A DNA stretch of 64,000 nt from Candidatus Krumholzibacteriia bacterium (GTDB taxonomy: Bacteria; Krumholzibacteriota; Krumholzibacteriia; LZORAL124-64-63). Both the position numbers and the translations under genes were made by a program. Location: positions 54,801 to 118,800 of the forward strand of contig JADGDU010000004.1 of assembly GCA_016744705.1 (NCBI GenBank), read 5' to 3'. Below, piece by piece: positions 1 to 7,770 of this stretch; the stretch's first letter is position 1, and each line of letters begins with the position of its first letter. Below the pieces are notes generated by a model. That model did no database searches, was not told the DNA's origin, and worked only from the letters and a program-made list of their open reading frames with translations.

Positions 1-1154
1 GATGCCAGCACAAGGTTACTGATTTCCGGAACCAGGACCCCGATCTCAATGGTAGAACGTTCAATGGATCCGCGTCCCGCGTAGTCGAGCATCCGCTGGC
101 AGAACTGCCCAGCACGTTTGCTGGCCTCGACGATGTCGGACAACATTTCCTGAACCACGGAATCTTCAGGCAGGAGCTCACGGCCAAACTCGGCATTGGC
201 TAAAACAGTGGAAAGTACATTATTGAAATCATGGGCTATCCCCCCGGCCAGCACACCCAGGGCTTCCATTTTGGCAGCTTGCCGCAGTTGCTCTTCCAGG
301 ACCAATTCCCGGGCCCGTTGTTCCCGTAGTGATTCTTCAGCGCGTCCTCGTTCCACCGCCAGGCCCGTCATGCTGGCCGCAGCCTTCAGACGTCCCAATT
401 GCTCTTCAGTGGGAATACAAGGGACAGGAGAATAGAGCGCACACGCCCCCAATACATTTCCGGTTTTACTGGCGAAAGGAAAAGACCAGCAGGCGGCAAC
501 TCCCGCACTTTTAGCCAACACGGCCAAATCCGCCCAAAGAGGATCCGCCTGAATATCTGTTACGATGACCGGAACATTCCAATAGATAGCTGTACCACAG
601 GAACCAACGGTGGGGCCAATGGCATACCCATCAACGGCTGCATTATATTCTTCGGGTAAACTGGGACCGGCACCGCGCACAAATTTTCCGTCGGCCACCA
701 AAAGGATAGAGCATTTGAAACCAGGGTTTTGATCTTCAACAATCTTGGCAATGGTGTGCAGCGTTCCCAGGACGGTGGCTTCATCATCTGAATCCTGGGG
801 TCCGCTGGCTTCCTCCACAGATTCCACACATCGGGCCAGAATTATGGATTCACCCTTGTGCTCAACAACACGCATGTTCAGTGAGAGAGGCTCTCCATGG
901 CGGGTTTTATGCCTGACCTCACAGCAGGCCTGCTTCCCCTGGAGAGTCAATTCTGCCGCCTCGACGTCGGCCGGATTAAGCCACTGGAGGAAGGGTTTTT
1001 TGGTCAATTCCTCTTGGTTGAATCCCGTTTGGCTCAGAAAAGAAGCATTGGCTCGAAAGAAACCTTCAGTACCCTTGGTACGCAAAACCATGGCGGGGTC
1101 TGGAAATTTTTGCTCATATGGGGATCCAGGTGTTGATAGGTTCATAATGACCAC
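1..1154 (-). CDS. PAS-GAF sensor histidine kinase (3' part outside the window)
   Basis: The reverse strand is open from about 1154 to the window edge, giving roughly 384 residues with no stop. In order I see a PAS-like segment (about 15-115), a GAF-like segment (about 130-275, with VGSCGTAIYW typical of GAF sensors) and a HisKA helix carrying the H-box GGIAHDFNNVL, with the phospho-accepting His near residue 308. The catalytic ATPase domain lies beyond position 1. No signal peptide or membrane helix is visible, so this is probably a soluble cytoplasmic kinase. I chose the GTG at 1154 because a GAGG sequence sits 9 nt upstream; an ATG three codons later (1145) is the alternative. The AHDFNN H-box is typical of kinases that often carry a C-terminal receiver, which cannot be checked here. 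The ligand is unknown. Confidence 0.85.
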   Translation of the reverse strand, partial: MVIMNLSTPGSPYEQKFPDPAMVLRTKGTEGFFRANASFLSQTGFNQEELTKKPFLQWLNPADVEAAELTLQGKQACCEVRHKTRHGEPLSLNMRVVEHKGESIILARCVESVEEASGPQDSDDEATVLGTLHTIAKIVEDQNPGFKCSILLVADGKFVRGAGPSLPEEYNAAVDGYAIGPTVGSCGTAIYWNVPVIVTDIQADPLWADLAVLAKSAGVAACWSFPFASKTGNVLGACALYSPVPCIPTEEQLGRLKAAASMTGLAVERGRAEESLREQRARELVLEEQLRQAAKMEALGVLAGGIAHDFNNVLSTVLANAEFGRELLPEDSVVQEMLSDIVEASKRAGQFCQRMLDYAGRGSIERSTIEIGVLVPEISNLVLA

Positions 1155-1251
1155 GGCTTCTTTCCTCGTTGATTCCTGTCGTCTCCTTCCCCCATAAATC
1201 GACACAATCATAAATTACCTAAGCCATATTGTGAACATAAGAATTCAACAA

Positions 1252-1288
1252 AGCAGAGGAAACCGGTGTGCCATCGGTTTCCTCTGCT
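1252..1288 (-). terminator. Terminator hairpin after the sigma/HEAT operon
   Basis: A perfect 14-bp inverted repeat (1252-1265 with 1275-1288, 9-nt loop) lies 21 nt past the stop of the HEAT-repeat gene on the minus strand. It is followed on that strand by CTTTGTTG, a weak U-rich tail. It most likely ends the sigma factor operon transcript. Confidence 0.7.
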
Positions 1289-1308
1289 CCATTATTCCAC
1301 AAGGATAA

Positions 1309-2646
1309 TCAGTGTTTATCTTCTAATATTTCCACCAAAAAGTCTGCCGCCCTCGGGTCATCAAACTGTCCCAGCCAGAACACCATATCCTGCTTCACTT
1401 CGAGATCTTTCTCATTGCGGGCAAAATCAAGCATCACATCCAATGCTTTGTCCTGGTCCTTATGCATGCTCAACAAGTGCCAAACCTGAGATTTCAAATC
1501 TTCCGATTCTGGTCCGGCTTTGCTGTAAATATCCTGGAGAAATTGTACCGACAGCTTGCTGTGCGCCCCCAAAGAATACAGAGCCTGAGTTTTTAAATCT
1601 TCGTCCAAATTCTCTTGGTTGATCATGTCCATCAGAATTTTGTCTGCCTTGGCATTGTCCATATTTGCCAGAGCCATGAGCATGGCTTCCTGCATTTCCG
1701 GGCTTTCAGTTTTATCGGAGAACTGGTCCAGAAACTCCAGCAATTCTTCATCCCTATCAAACTCACTCATGGCCAGAAGGGCATGTTGCCGGATATCCAT
1801 TTCGAGGCTCTTGTCTTTAACCGTAGTAGTCAGAAAACTAAAGACTTTAGCAGATTGCTGGTGGTCATCCATATTCATCATGGATATGAGGATAGCCTCG
1901 GCCAAATGGGGGTTTTTATTACGCTGAAAAAGCCCCATCAGTTTATCAATGCCTTCGTCGCTGGGATTCATGGCCACGCAGAAGATGACATTCTCCAAAA
2001 ATTCCTCATCAGTTTCTGTTTCGAGCATATCCAAAAGCATTGTTTGGAACTTGGGCCCTCCCTGATGGCAAGCCACCATAACGGCATGGTTACGCAATTC
2101 CCTGTTTTCCGGAGAATCATCCTGCATGATTTTTTCCAGCATGGGCAAGGCTCGGTCAGGGTCCATTTGCAACAGCGCCTGCAAAGCCGCCACCCTGGTT
2201 TGGACCCGGCGTTCCTGACCCTTTGCTCGTTCGTGCACTTCACGGACGGCGTCGGCTTCTCCGCGGCGGGCCAGCTCACCATAAATTCGGGCTGCCAAAG
2301 CTTCACTTTCAGCCCGGGTTTCACGGTCGGCGTATTGCATCTCTTCCAGGTTCAACAATTCAGCAGCCCGCTTCAATTCGTGAGTGGGACGAAGCCGGGA
2401 GCGGGAAAATGCTTCCCAATATAGGGCCAGGCTAATCTCTTCTTTTTCCTGGGCCAGCTTGCGTGATTCAGCAAACAGCTTCGCCGCCTCGGCATAGTCG
2501 GACCGGTTCAAGGCCTCCCGGGCTTCACGGGACAGTTCTTCAGAATCAGGGTCTGCTGCCAGAACTTGGCCGGAGAAGGAAAGCAAGACCAGCAGCACCA
2601 GAACTAAACCTGCGATGCCAGCTGCATTTTGAGTCAATCGTGACAT
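1309..2646 (-). CDS. Exported HEAT-repeat protein of the ECF sigma operon
   Basis: 445 residues. A signal peptide (about 1-30, ending QVLAAD) leads into a TPR-like helical pair (about 35-75, with the pattern ALNRSDYAEAAKLFAES) and then helical repeats of about 35-40 residues to the C-terminus (EILEDKH), consistent with HEAT/PBS-lyase-type repeats. No catalytic motif is visible, so it is probably a periplasmic scaffold or binding protein. It starts 12 nt after the anti-sigma gene and shares its operon, so it is likely either a target of the sigma factor or a partner of the anti-sigma periplasmic domain; that is inference from position. An AAAGG ribosome site precedes the ATG at 2646. Fold is fairly sure, function unknown. 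Confidence 0.8.
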   Translation of the reverse strand: MSRLTQNAAGIAGLVLVLLVLLSFSGQVLAADPDSEELSREAREALNRSDYAEAAKLFAESRKLAQEKEEISLALYWEAFSRSRLRPTHELKRAAELLNLEEMQYADRETRAESEALAARIYGELARRGEADAVREVHERAKGQERRVQTRVAALQALLQMDPDRALPMLEKIMQDDSPENRELRNHAVMVACHQGGPKFQTMLLDMLETETDEEFLENVIFCVAMNPSDEGIDKLMGLFQRNKNPHLAEAILISMMNMDDHQQSAKVFSFLTTTVKDKSLEMDIRQHALLAMSEFDRDEELLEFLDQFSDKTESPEMQEAMLMALANMDNAKADKILMDMINQENLDEDLKTQALYSLGAHSKLSVQFLQDIYSKAGPESEDLKSQVWHLLSMHKDQDKALDVMLDFARNEKDLEVKQDMVFWLGQFDDPRAADFLVEILEDKH

Positions 2647-2658
2647 GATGAAACCTTT

Positions 2659-3279
2659 CTATAGAGGAGCCAACTGGTTGTTGCGGGTTGAGGCCGCACG
2701 CAACCGATCGACAGTAGCTCGTTGGGTAAGGCCGGAACGTATCCAGGCCACATCCCGATCGCACCGATCGGGATTGATGGTGATGATTTGTGCGAGAACC
2801 AATTCCAGATCCGTCAAAAGACCTGCCAATTCCACATTTTCGGACGCGGGACTGTTTTGCAAGACCCTGGTCTGGATTAACATGTTGCCAGCCCAACGGC
2901 TTGTGGATTCCATTTGCTGGGCACTGCAGCCCTCCATGCGAAAATCCGTCAAAAGAGCATCAGCGCGGTCAAAGAGGGCCAAAGTGGTGACCGCATACAT
3001 CTCCGACACATGCACGGGTGTCGTTTCCGCCGGCGCGGCCAATTCGGCCACAACAGGGTTTACGGGCTCGGGTAAAGCCCAGCGACCAATGCCAATACCG
3101 ATGACCAAAACCGCCGCCGTGGCCAGGGCAGCTCTCCACAGCGGAAACCGTGGCTTTAGAATGGGCTGACTTCGTCCAGCCTGCACCGCCTTCCACATAC
3201 GCTCCGCGGGGACCTCCGGCGGCACATTGTGCGTTTGGCGGGCCTCATCAAGCAGTTGTTCAAATTCTTTTTCGTTCAT
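2659..3279 (-). CDS. Single-pass membrane anti-sigma factor (predicted)
   Basis: 206 residues: a cytosolic N-terminus (1-46), one membrane helix (about 47-66, rich in Ala/Val/Ile/Gly) and a periplasmic domain of about 140 residues. Its ATG overlaps the stop of the ECF sigma gene by 4 nt (ATGA), which implies translational coupling, the usual layout for a sigma/anti-sigma pair. The zinc anti-sigma signature HxxxCxxC is absent: the N-terminal part has His17 but no Cys. It is therefore a non-zinc type, or the assignment rests on context alone. The periplasmic part resembles no family I recognise; it contains two Cys that could pair. GGAGA eight nt upstream supports the start. Confidence 0.7.
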   Translation of the reverse strand: MNEKEFEQLLDEARQTHNVPPEVPAERMWKAVQAGRSQPILKPRFPLWRAALATAAVLVIGIGIGRWALPEPVNPVVAELAAPAETTPVHVSEMYAVTTLALFDRADALLTDFRMEGCSAQQMESTSRWAGNMLIQTRVLQNSPASENVELAGLLTDLELVLAQIITINPDRCDRDVAWIRSGLTQRATVDRLRAASTRNNQLAPL

Positions 3280-3839
3280 GATCCCGTCTCCAGATCGGTC
3301 TTCATGGTTTTGTACTCAGACAACAGGGCCCGCAGTTTTTTCCTGGCTCGGGACAACCGTGCTTTGGCTGTGCCCACCGGAGTACCCATGGCTTCGGCAA
3401 TCTCCGGATGGGTGAATCCTTCGAGGTCATGCATCACCAGGACCAGGCGATGTTTCACGTCCAAGGTCTCGATGGCCCCATCCAGCCTGCGCCGCAGATC
3501 ACTGTCTGCTGGTGGTACAGCCGTGGCCGATTCCAAAACCTCGGGGTCCACTTCTCCGGTTTCGAATTGCCGGATGCGTTGGCGTTTTCGCAATGCCGAA
3601 TAGATCACCGAAGTGGCAATGCGGTGCAACCAACCCTGGAAGGGTCCGTCACCTCTGAAATCGGCCAGCCGGTCGAAGGCCCTCATGAACGTATCCTGAG
3701 TCAAATCTTCAGCCAGGGTTGCATCCCCTGTCATGCGGTAGGCCAAGCGGTACACCCGGCCCACATGGGCGTCGTACAATCCGCGTTGCGCTGCAGCATT
3801 TCCGCTGAGGGTATTTTTAATCAGGCTTTGCTCGTCCAC
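3276..3839 (-). CDS. ECF-family RNA polymerase sigma factor (sigma-70 group 4)
   Basis: 187 residues with region 2 (about 20-90, including LAEDLTQDTFMRAF and GPFQGWLHRIATS) and region 4 (about 120-172, helix-turn-helix FTHPEIAEAMGTPVGTAKARLSRARKKL). Both core-binding and -35-binding regions look complete and the length is typical for the family. The start is a GTG at 3839 with GGAG 5 nt upstream; there is no better ATG. It is the first gene of a minus-strand operon with a membrane anti-sigma and an exported HEAT-repeat protein, so it most likely senses an envelope signal. A candidate self-recognised promoter lies at 3887-3915. The regulon cannot be inferred from the window. Confidence 0.93.
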   Translation of the reverse strand: MDEQSLIKNTLSGNAAAQRGLYDAHVGRVYRLAYRMTGDATLAEDLTQDTFMRAFDRLADFRGDGPFQGWLHRIATSVIYSALRKRQRIRQFETGEVDPEVLESATAVPPADSDLRRRLDGAIETLDVKHRLVLVMHDLEGFTHPEIAEAMGTPVGTAKARLSRARKKLRALLSEYKTMKTDLETGS

Positions 3840-3886
3840 GTCTACTCCGCTGAGGCCGCTGTTGGTTCGGTGATCTTCTTATTGTC

Positions 3887-3915
3887 TAGACACTATGTTC
3901 GAGCCAAGGGTTGCA
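3887..3915 (-). promoter_or_regulatory. Candidate autoregulated ECF promoter
   Basis: Read on the minus strand, TGCAACC (-35-like) is followed after 16 nt by TGTCTA (-10-like), about 48 nt before the GTG of the sigma gene. Bipartite elements with an AAC core at -35 and GTC at -10, spaced about 16 nt, are typical of ECF promoters, and ECF genes often drive themselves. The -10 element lies within a perfect 10-bp palindrome TGTCTAGACA (3883-3892), which could instead be an operator. No transcript start is known. Confidence 0.45.
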
Positions 3916-4039
3916 CTGAAAGAAATATTTTTAAAATTCACCAAAAGGAATTGGTGGCTGGTTGGTTTGGCTGGGCAAGAAGGTTCACACAATACACCAT
4001 TTATACAACGTCCCCCCCGTATTTTCAGGAGCAGAAATC

Positions 4040-5341
4040 ATGAACGATCTTAAAACTTTTCTCACCATAGTTTTGGTCTTGGTCCTCAGCACGTGCCTCC
4101 TCTCGGCTTGTTCCGATGATGACCCCGTGACCCCTTCAGGGGACGACGAAGGCACCTATGAGCCTCCCGAGTTGGCCGGTACCTACATCATCGTAGACAC
4201 AGATCAAATCGTTTGTTATGACGACGAAAACGTGGTTTCTGCTCCAGCCTCTAGTGAAGCGTTCTACGGACAGGATGCCCAAATCGAGGGTGCCCAACCC
4301 AGCTTCGTTGTCAGTGACGACGGGCTGACCACCTATGATGAAGTGACGGGCCTGACCTGGGTGAGCTCGCCTGATACTGACGGTGATGGAGAATTGGAAT
4401 CCCCCGAAGACAAACTGACCTGGACTGCGGCCCAGACTTACCCCGCCACCTTGAATGCAGCAGAATTTGGTGGGTTTGACGACTGGCGTCTACCGACCAT
4501 CAAGGAGCTCTACTCCTTAATCCAGTACAGCGGTGAAGATGTTTCCCCTGAAAGCCCAAACGGCAGCTTGCCCTTCATCGATACCGATGCTTTCACTTTT
4601 GTTTATGGCAATACAGATGCGCAAGAACGGGTCATCGATTCTCAATATGCCAGCAGCACTCTGTACGTAGGCCAATCGGCCGAAGGTCAGCTTCTGTTTG
4701 GAGTCAACTTTGCCGACGGCCGCATCAAGGGCTACGGCCTGGAGATGCCCGGGATGGGCGAAAAAACCTTCTTCGTCCAGTGCGTGCGGGGTAACAACGC
4801 CTACGGCATCAATGCTTTCGCCGACAACGCAGACGGCACCATCACCGACAGCGCCACCGGCTTGATGTGGACCCAGGACGACAGTGGAGTCTCCGTTCCT
4901 GCTGGCTTCAACTGGGAAGAGGCCTTGGCCTGGGTGCAAACTCAAAACGCCGCCGAGTATTTGGGCTACAGCAATTGGCGCCTACCCAACGTTAAGGAAC
5001 TGGAGAGCATCGTCGATTACACCCGCTCACCCTGGACCACCGATTCGGCTGCTATTGACCCCTTGTTCAACGCCACCGTCATCACCGACGAGGCCGGAGA
5101 AGACGACTATGCCTTCTACTGGAGCGGAACCACACATGCCAGTACCATGGGCGGCGGAGGCGCCTGTTATGTGGCCTTCGGAAAATCTCTGGGCTATATG
5201 AATGACACTTGGATGGATGTGCACGGTGCTGGCTCCCAACGCAGTGACCCCAAAGCCGGGAACCCCGATGACTATCCCAACGGCCATGGTCCCCAGGGTG
5301 ATGCCATCAGGATTTACAACCTGGTGCGGTTGGTCAGGTAA
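4040..5341 (+). CDS. DUF1566 (Lcl C-terminal domain) lipoprotein
   Basis: 433 residues. The N-terminus is a lipoprotein signal with lipobox LLSAC, lipidated Cys at 24, directly followed by SDDDP. Two tandem DUF1566-type modules follow, each with the hallmark W-R-L-P-x-x-K-E-L pattern (DDWRLPTIKELYSL and SNWRLPNVKELESI). This fold belongs to the C-type-lectin-like family first named from Legionella collagen-like proteins and is usually on the cell surface. I chose the ATG at 4040 because CAGGAG lies just upstream and it yields a proper lipoprotein signal; upstream in-frame codons add an implausible tail. It is divergent from the ECF sigma gene. Ligand unknown. Confidence 0.85.
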   Translation: MNDLKTFLTIVLVLVLSTCLLSACSDDDPVTPSGDDEGTYEPPELAGTYIIVDTDQIVCYDDENVVSAPASSEAFYGQDAQIEGAQPSFVVSDDGLTTYDEVTGLTWVSSPDTDGDGELESPEDKLTWTAAQTYPATLNAAEFGGFDDWRLPTIKELYSLIQYSGEDVSPESPNGSLPFIDTDAFTFVYGNTDAQERVIDSQYASSTLYVGQSAEGQLLFGVNFADGRIKGYGLEMPGMGEKTFFVQCVRGNNAYGINAFADNADGTITDSATGLMWTQDDSGVSVPAGFNWEEALAWVQTQNAAEYLGYSNWRLPNVKELESIVDYTRSPWTTDSAAIDPLFNATVITDEAGEDDYAFYWSGTTHASTMGGGGACYVAFGKSLGYMNDTWMDVHGAGSQRSDPKAGNPDDYPNGHGPQGDAIRIYNLVRLVR

Positions 5342-5386
5342 ACAGATTTTACACTCTACAATGGCAATCATTATCACATGATGGCC

Positions 5387-5420
5387 AATAAAACGGGGAG
5401 CCCACGCTCCCCGTTTTATT
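5387..5420 (+). terminator. Rho-independent terminator
   Basis: A perfect 15-bp stem (5387-5401 with 5406-5420) with a 4-nt loop and a U-rich 3' arm (GTTTTATT) lies 45 nt past the DUF1566 stop. The A/T-rich ends make it able to work on either strand. Confidence 0.85.
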
Positions 5421-5531
5421 CCCTCCTCACACCAACAGGCCCTAAACTCTGCCAGATTTGTCTTGAATCGTCTCCTCCCCAAGGATACCATACTTAAGGG
5501 ATAGGATTTTACCTCAACGGGGAGAAAAACC

Positions 5532-6482
5532 ATGACACAATCAACACCCATCATTCCAATACTCCGCTACACGGTTTTCACCCTCCTCATTTTTCTGATC
5601 CCCTCCCAAGCTTCGGCCTATACCAAATACACTATTAATGACGATGAGACTTATTGCGGCAGTTGCCATGGAGATTTCCGGGATAATAATTACATATCTG
5701 CAGTGGACGGAGAAAACTGGGGAGATATCCACGACCTGCACCGTAGCACAATGCTTAGCGGCGATTGCAACGCCTGCCACATTGCCGGAGACTACTTTCC
5801 CGTTTACATGGATTCTTCAGTGGGCGGAAGTGGGTTGGATCCTATCGGTTGCATGGGATGCCATGGTCGGGACGAAGACAATGTCCCTGGAAACCCCTCT
5901 TATCCTTTTGGGGCCGGAGCCGGGCTCAGACAACACCACACCAACACAGGTGTTGATGATTGCCTCGCCTGCCATGATGATGCCAGCCCCTCAAATTATA
6001 CCCCTGTGGGTGAGTCAGTTTTGCCTCCCTATTATGCCGACCCGGGAAACTCCCATCCAGCCATGCCCACTGTTCCCTGCAATGACGATGGATCCGAAAA
6101 TTTTGCCGGCCTCAGCATTGGCTTAGACAATGATGGAGACGGCCTATATGATGCGGTCGATCCTGAGTGCAACCTCTCCGGTCTGCCTGATGGTGTGTTG
6201 CCTGTGGCCATGCTATCCCAGAATCATCCGAACCCATTCAACCCCAGCACCACCATTGAGTACATGGTCAGCAGCCCAGGCCAAGTGCGGTTGCAGGTTT
6301 TCTCCATGAGTGGGAAACTGGTCACCACTCTGGTTGATGCACAGCACGATGTAGCTGATACGTATCAAGCGGTGTGGAATGGTCATGACGATCAAGGCCG
6401 GCCCCTGCCCAGTGGAGTCTTTTTCTATCGCCTGGCATCCTCCAGAGGGTCTGAAATGAAGAAAATGATTTTACTGAAATAG
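5532..6482 (+). CDS. Exported four-haem c-type cytochrome with C-terminal sorting domain
   Basis: 316 residues. A signal peptide (about 1-29, ending SQASA) is followed by four CxxCH haem sites (Cys42/45-His46, Cys79/82-His83, Cys107/110-His111, Cys144/147-His148). Free His at 68, 70, 135, 136 and 175 could serve as distal ligands. After about residue 195 comes a calcium-binding-like loop (DNDGDGLYDAVDPEC) and then a FlgD-like Ig domain starting NHPNPFNPSTTIEY and ending with SGVFFYRL and KKMILLK, as in type IX-style sorted proteins. It is therefore probably an electron-transfer or sensing cytochrome displayed on the cell surface. GGGGAG precedes the ATG. No cytochrome maturation or terminal oxidase gene is nearby. 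Confidence 0.88.
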   Translation: MTQSTPIIPILRYTVFTLLIFLIPSQASAYTKYTINDDETYCGSCHGDFRDNNYISAVDGENWGDIHDLHRSTMLSGDCNACHIAGDYFPVYMDSSVGGSGLDPIGCMGCHGRDEDNVPGNPSYPFGAGAGLRQHHTNTGVDDCLACHDDASPSNYTPVGESVLPPYYADPGNSHPAMPTVPCNDDGSENFAGLSIGLDNDGDGLYDAVDPECNLSGLPDGVLPVAMLSQNHPNPFNPSTTIEYMVSSPGQVRLQVFSMSGKLVTTLVDAQHDVADTYQAVWNGHDDQGRPLPSGVFFYRLASSRGSEMKKMILLK

Positions 6483-6505
6483 CTTTCCATCTCAGGAATA
6501 GTCAG

Positions 6506-6536
6506 TGACCCGCCCCACCCAGGGCGGGTCATTTTC
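6506..6536 (+). terminator. Rho-independent terminator of the cytochrome gene
   Basis: A 10-bp perfect GC-rich stem (TGACCCGCCC 6506-6515 with 6522-6531), 6-nt loop, followed by TTTTCCTTTTTG. It is 24 nt past the cytochrome stop. Confidence 0.88.
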
Positions 6537-6604
6537 CTTTTTGCGCAATGAATCGAGTGGGCCAATATTTACCCCGCATGGTGAAAATACTTCCTCAAAA
6601 AGAC

Positions 6605-6632
6605 ATAACCCTATTGTTTCTATAGGGGTTAT
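6605..6632 (+). other. A/T-rich hairpin with one bulged G
   Basis: Arms ATAACCCTA (6605-6613) and TAGGGGTTAT (6623-6632) pair with a single bulged G, followed by TTTG. It could be a second terminator or a leader structure for the lipoprotein at 6832. Confidence 0.35.
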
Positions 6633-6790
6633 TTTGAAAACAAAGAAAAGGATTAGACAAAAAAGGATTTCCAAAGTCCAATTTTCATCCTCGAATCATA
6701 GAGAATCGAGAATGATGGAGATTGGACTAATTTGTGCAATAGGGGTTCGTTGGATTTTATTCCGTTCCATGAGGGAGCGGGTTATTTCAT

Positions 6791-6810
6791 GTCTGGTCCT
6801 GGCACCAGAC
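6791..6810 (+). promoter_or_regulatory. Leader hairpin upstream of a lipoprotein gene
   Basis: A perfect 7-bp stem GTCTGGT/ACCAGAC with a 6-nt loop (6791-6810) ends 10 nt before the GGAGGA ribosome site (6821-6826) of the lipoprotein at 6832. It could stabilise the mRNA or bind a regulator; nothing more can be said from sequence. Confidence 0.35.
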
Positions 6811-6831
6811 GCTTCAAGACGGAGGACCCCC

Positions 6832-7689
6832 ATGAAGAAGAACTCTTGGCTTCTGGTAGCAGCAGTGTTGCTGAGCTTGAGCATGGTATTGTTTGCTGGC
6901 TGTGACGAAGACTCGGAAACAATAACCAATACCACCATTATTGAGAGCAAACCATTTGTCAAAGCCATCATTGGACTGGGAGCAAGGTACAAAGCGGAAG
7001 ACTATTCCAGTCAGGCCTTAGTCCAGGTTAGCAATTTTTCCATCGTTCCTGGGGTCATGATCAATGGGGGCGTATTACCAGTGAATACTGAATCTACCAT
7101 TTATGGCGGTGGAATAGGCTTTGTGGGCGAATATCCAGAGACTGATGATTTCATGGCTAATCTCGTGGTAGGCTTTGGTGAAGGATCCGAGACCGGGACA
7201 GCCAGTATTATCATGCCTGGCACGAGCGAAGAAATCGGTGATACAGAAATTCAAATGGTCGATTTTGAAGGCATCGAAGTTTCCTGGACCACTGCGGAAA
7301 GAGCAGAAAAATACATGGTCATTGGATACTTTGAGGGCAATTACGTGGACCAGGATGATGAGAATCAGAACTGGTTTTATCAATTCTCCCTTGAAACCAC
7401 TGATACAACCTTAACAATCGCGGCCTCACATATCTGGCCTCCCGAAGCAGATGTTCTTTCTATCAGCAACATTTGGGGAGACCTGGATGTCTTGCCGGTG
7501 ACAGGTCCAACAACGCCTGGCGAAGCGGGAAATGTCACTGGCTCCTGCCAGGGAGTCATGGTCGGTTACGGGCATTTCCTGGATTGGGATTTGAACTATA
7601 ACCCTCTAAAACAGGACCCCGAATTTGAAAACCGGGAAGCCGATCTCGATTGGCCAGTCCGTTTGATGGAAATGATTTCTCCCCGGTAG
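6832..7689 (+). CDS. Lipoprotein of unknown function
   Basis: 285 residues. A clear lipoprotein signal (MKKNSWLL..., lipobox LFAGC, Cys24) is followed by the acidic tag DEDSET. The ATG at 6832 has GGAGGA five nt upstream; in-frame codons further upstream belong to the leader. The mature part looks beta-rich, with alternating hydrophobic stretches, many Gly and acidic residues and no Cys pair or catalytic motif that I can name. A segment around residues 150-200 (WTTAERAEKYMVIGYFEG, then FYQFSLETTDTTLTI) resembles a fibronectin-like or carbohydrate-binding beta sandwich, a weak impression only. I do not recognise the family. It is transcribed alone and ends at a strong terminator. Confidence 0.75.
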   Translation: MKKNSWLLVAAVLLSLSMVLFAGCDEDSETITNTTIIESKPFVKAIIGLGARYKAEDYSSQALVQVSNFSIVPGVMINGGVLPVNTESTIYGGGIGFVGEYPETDDFMANLVVGFGEGSETGTASIIMPGTSEEIGDTEIQMVDFEGIEVSWTTAERAEKYMVIGYFEGNYVDQDDENQNWFYQFSLETTDTTLTIAASHIWPPEADVLSISNIWGDLDVLPVTGPTTPGEAGNVTGSCQGVMVGYGHFLDWDLNYNPLKQDPEFENREADLDWPVRLMEMISPR

Positions 7690-7713
7690 GAAAAATCGAA
7701 ATATCAGAAAGAA

Positions 7714-7748
7714 ACGAGCCGCCGGAGAATGTATCTCCGGCGGCTCGT
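7714..7748. terminator. Bidirectional terminator between convergent genes
   Basis: A 15-bp perfect stem (7714-7728 with 7734-7748, 5-nt loop) sits between the plus-strand lipoprotein (ends 7689) and the minus-strand VOC gene (ends 7771). It is followed on plus by ATTTTACG; on minus the tail is CTTTCTGA. Confidence 0.85.
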
Positions 7749-7770
7749 ATTTTACGAAGCCATCTATGAC

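Larger units (their letters stand above)
6483..6831. other. 349-nt intergenic region with three hairpins, no gene
   Basis: Between the cytochrome and the next lipoprotein I find no credible coding frame with a ribosome site. The stretch holds the cytochrome terminator (6506-6536), an imperfect hairpin (6605-6632) and a leader hairpin (6791-6810). It is unusually A/T-rich (6590-6720), as expected for a promoter region, but I cannot assign -35/-10 boxes with confidence. Confidence 0.6.

Noticed and set aside
1615..2424. A 269-codon plus-strand open frame
   Set aside because: It is the shadow of the HEAT-repeat gene; the minus-strand frame has a signal peptide and repeat pattern.
2659..3279. 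Zinc-finger anti-sigma (HxxxCxxC)
   Set aside because: The N-terminal part has no Cys pair, so only the membrane anti-sigma layout remains.
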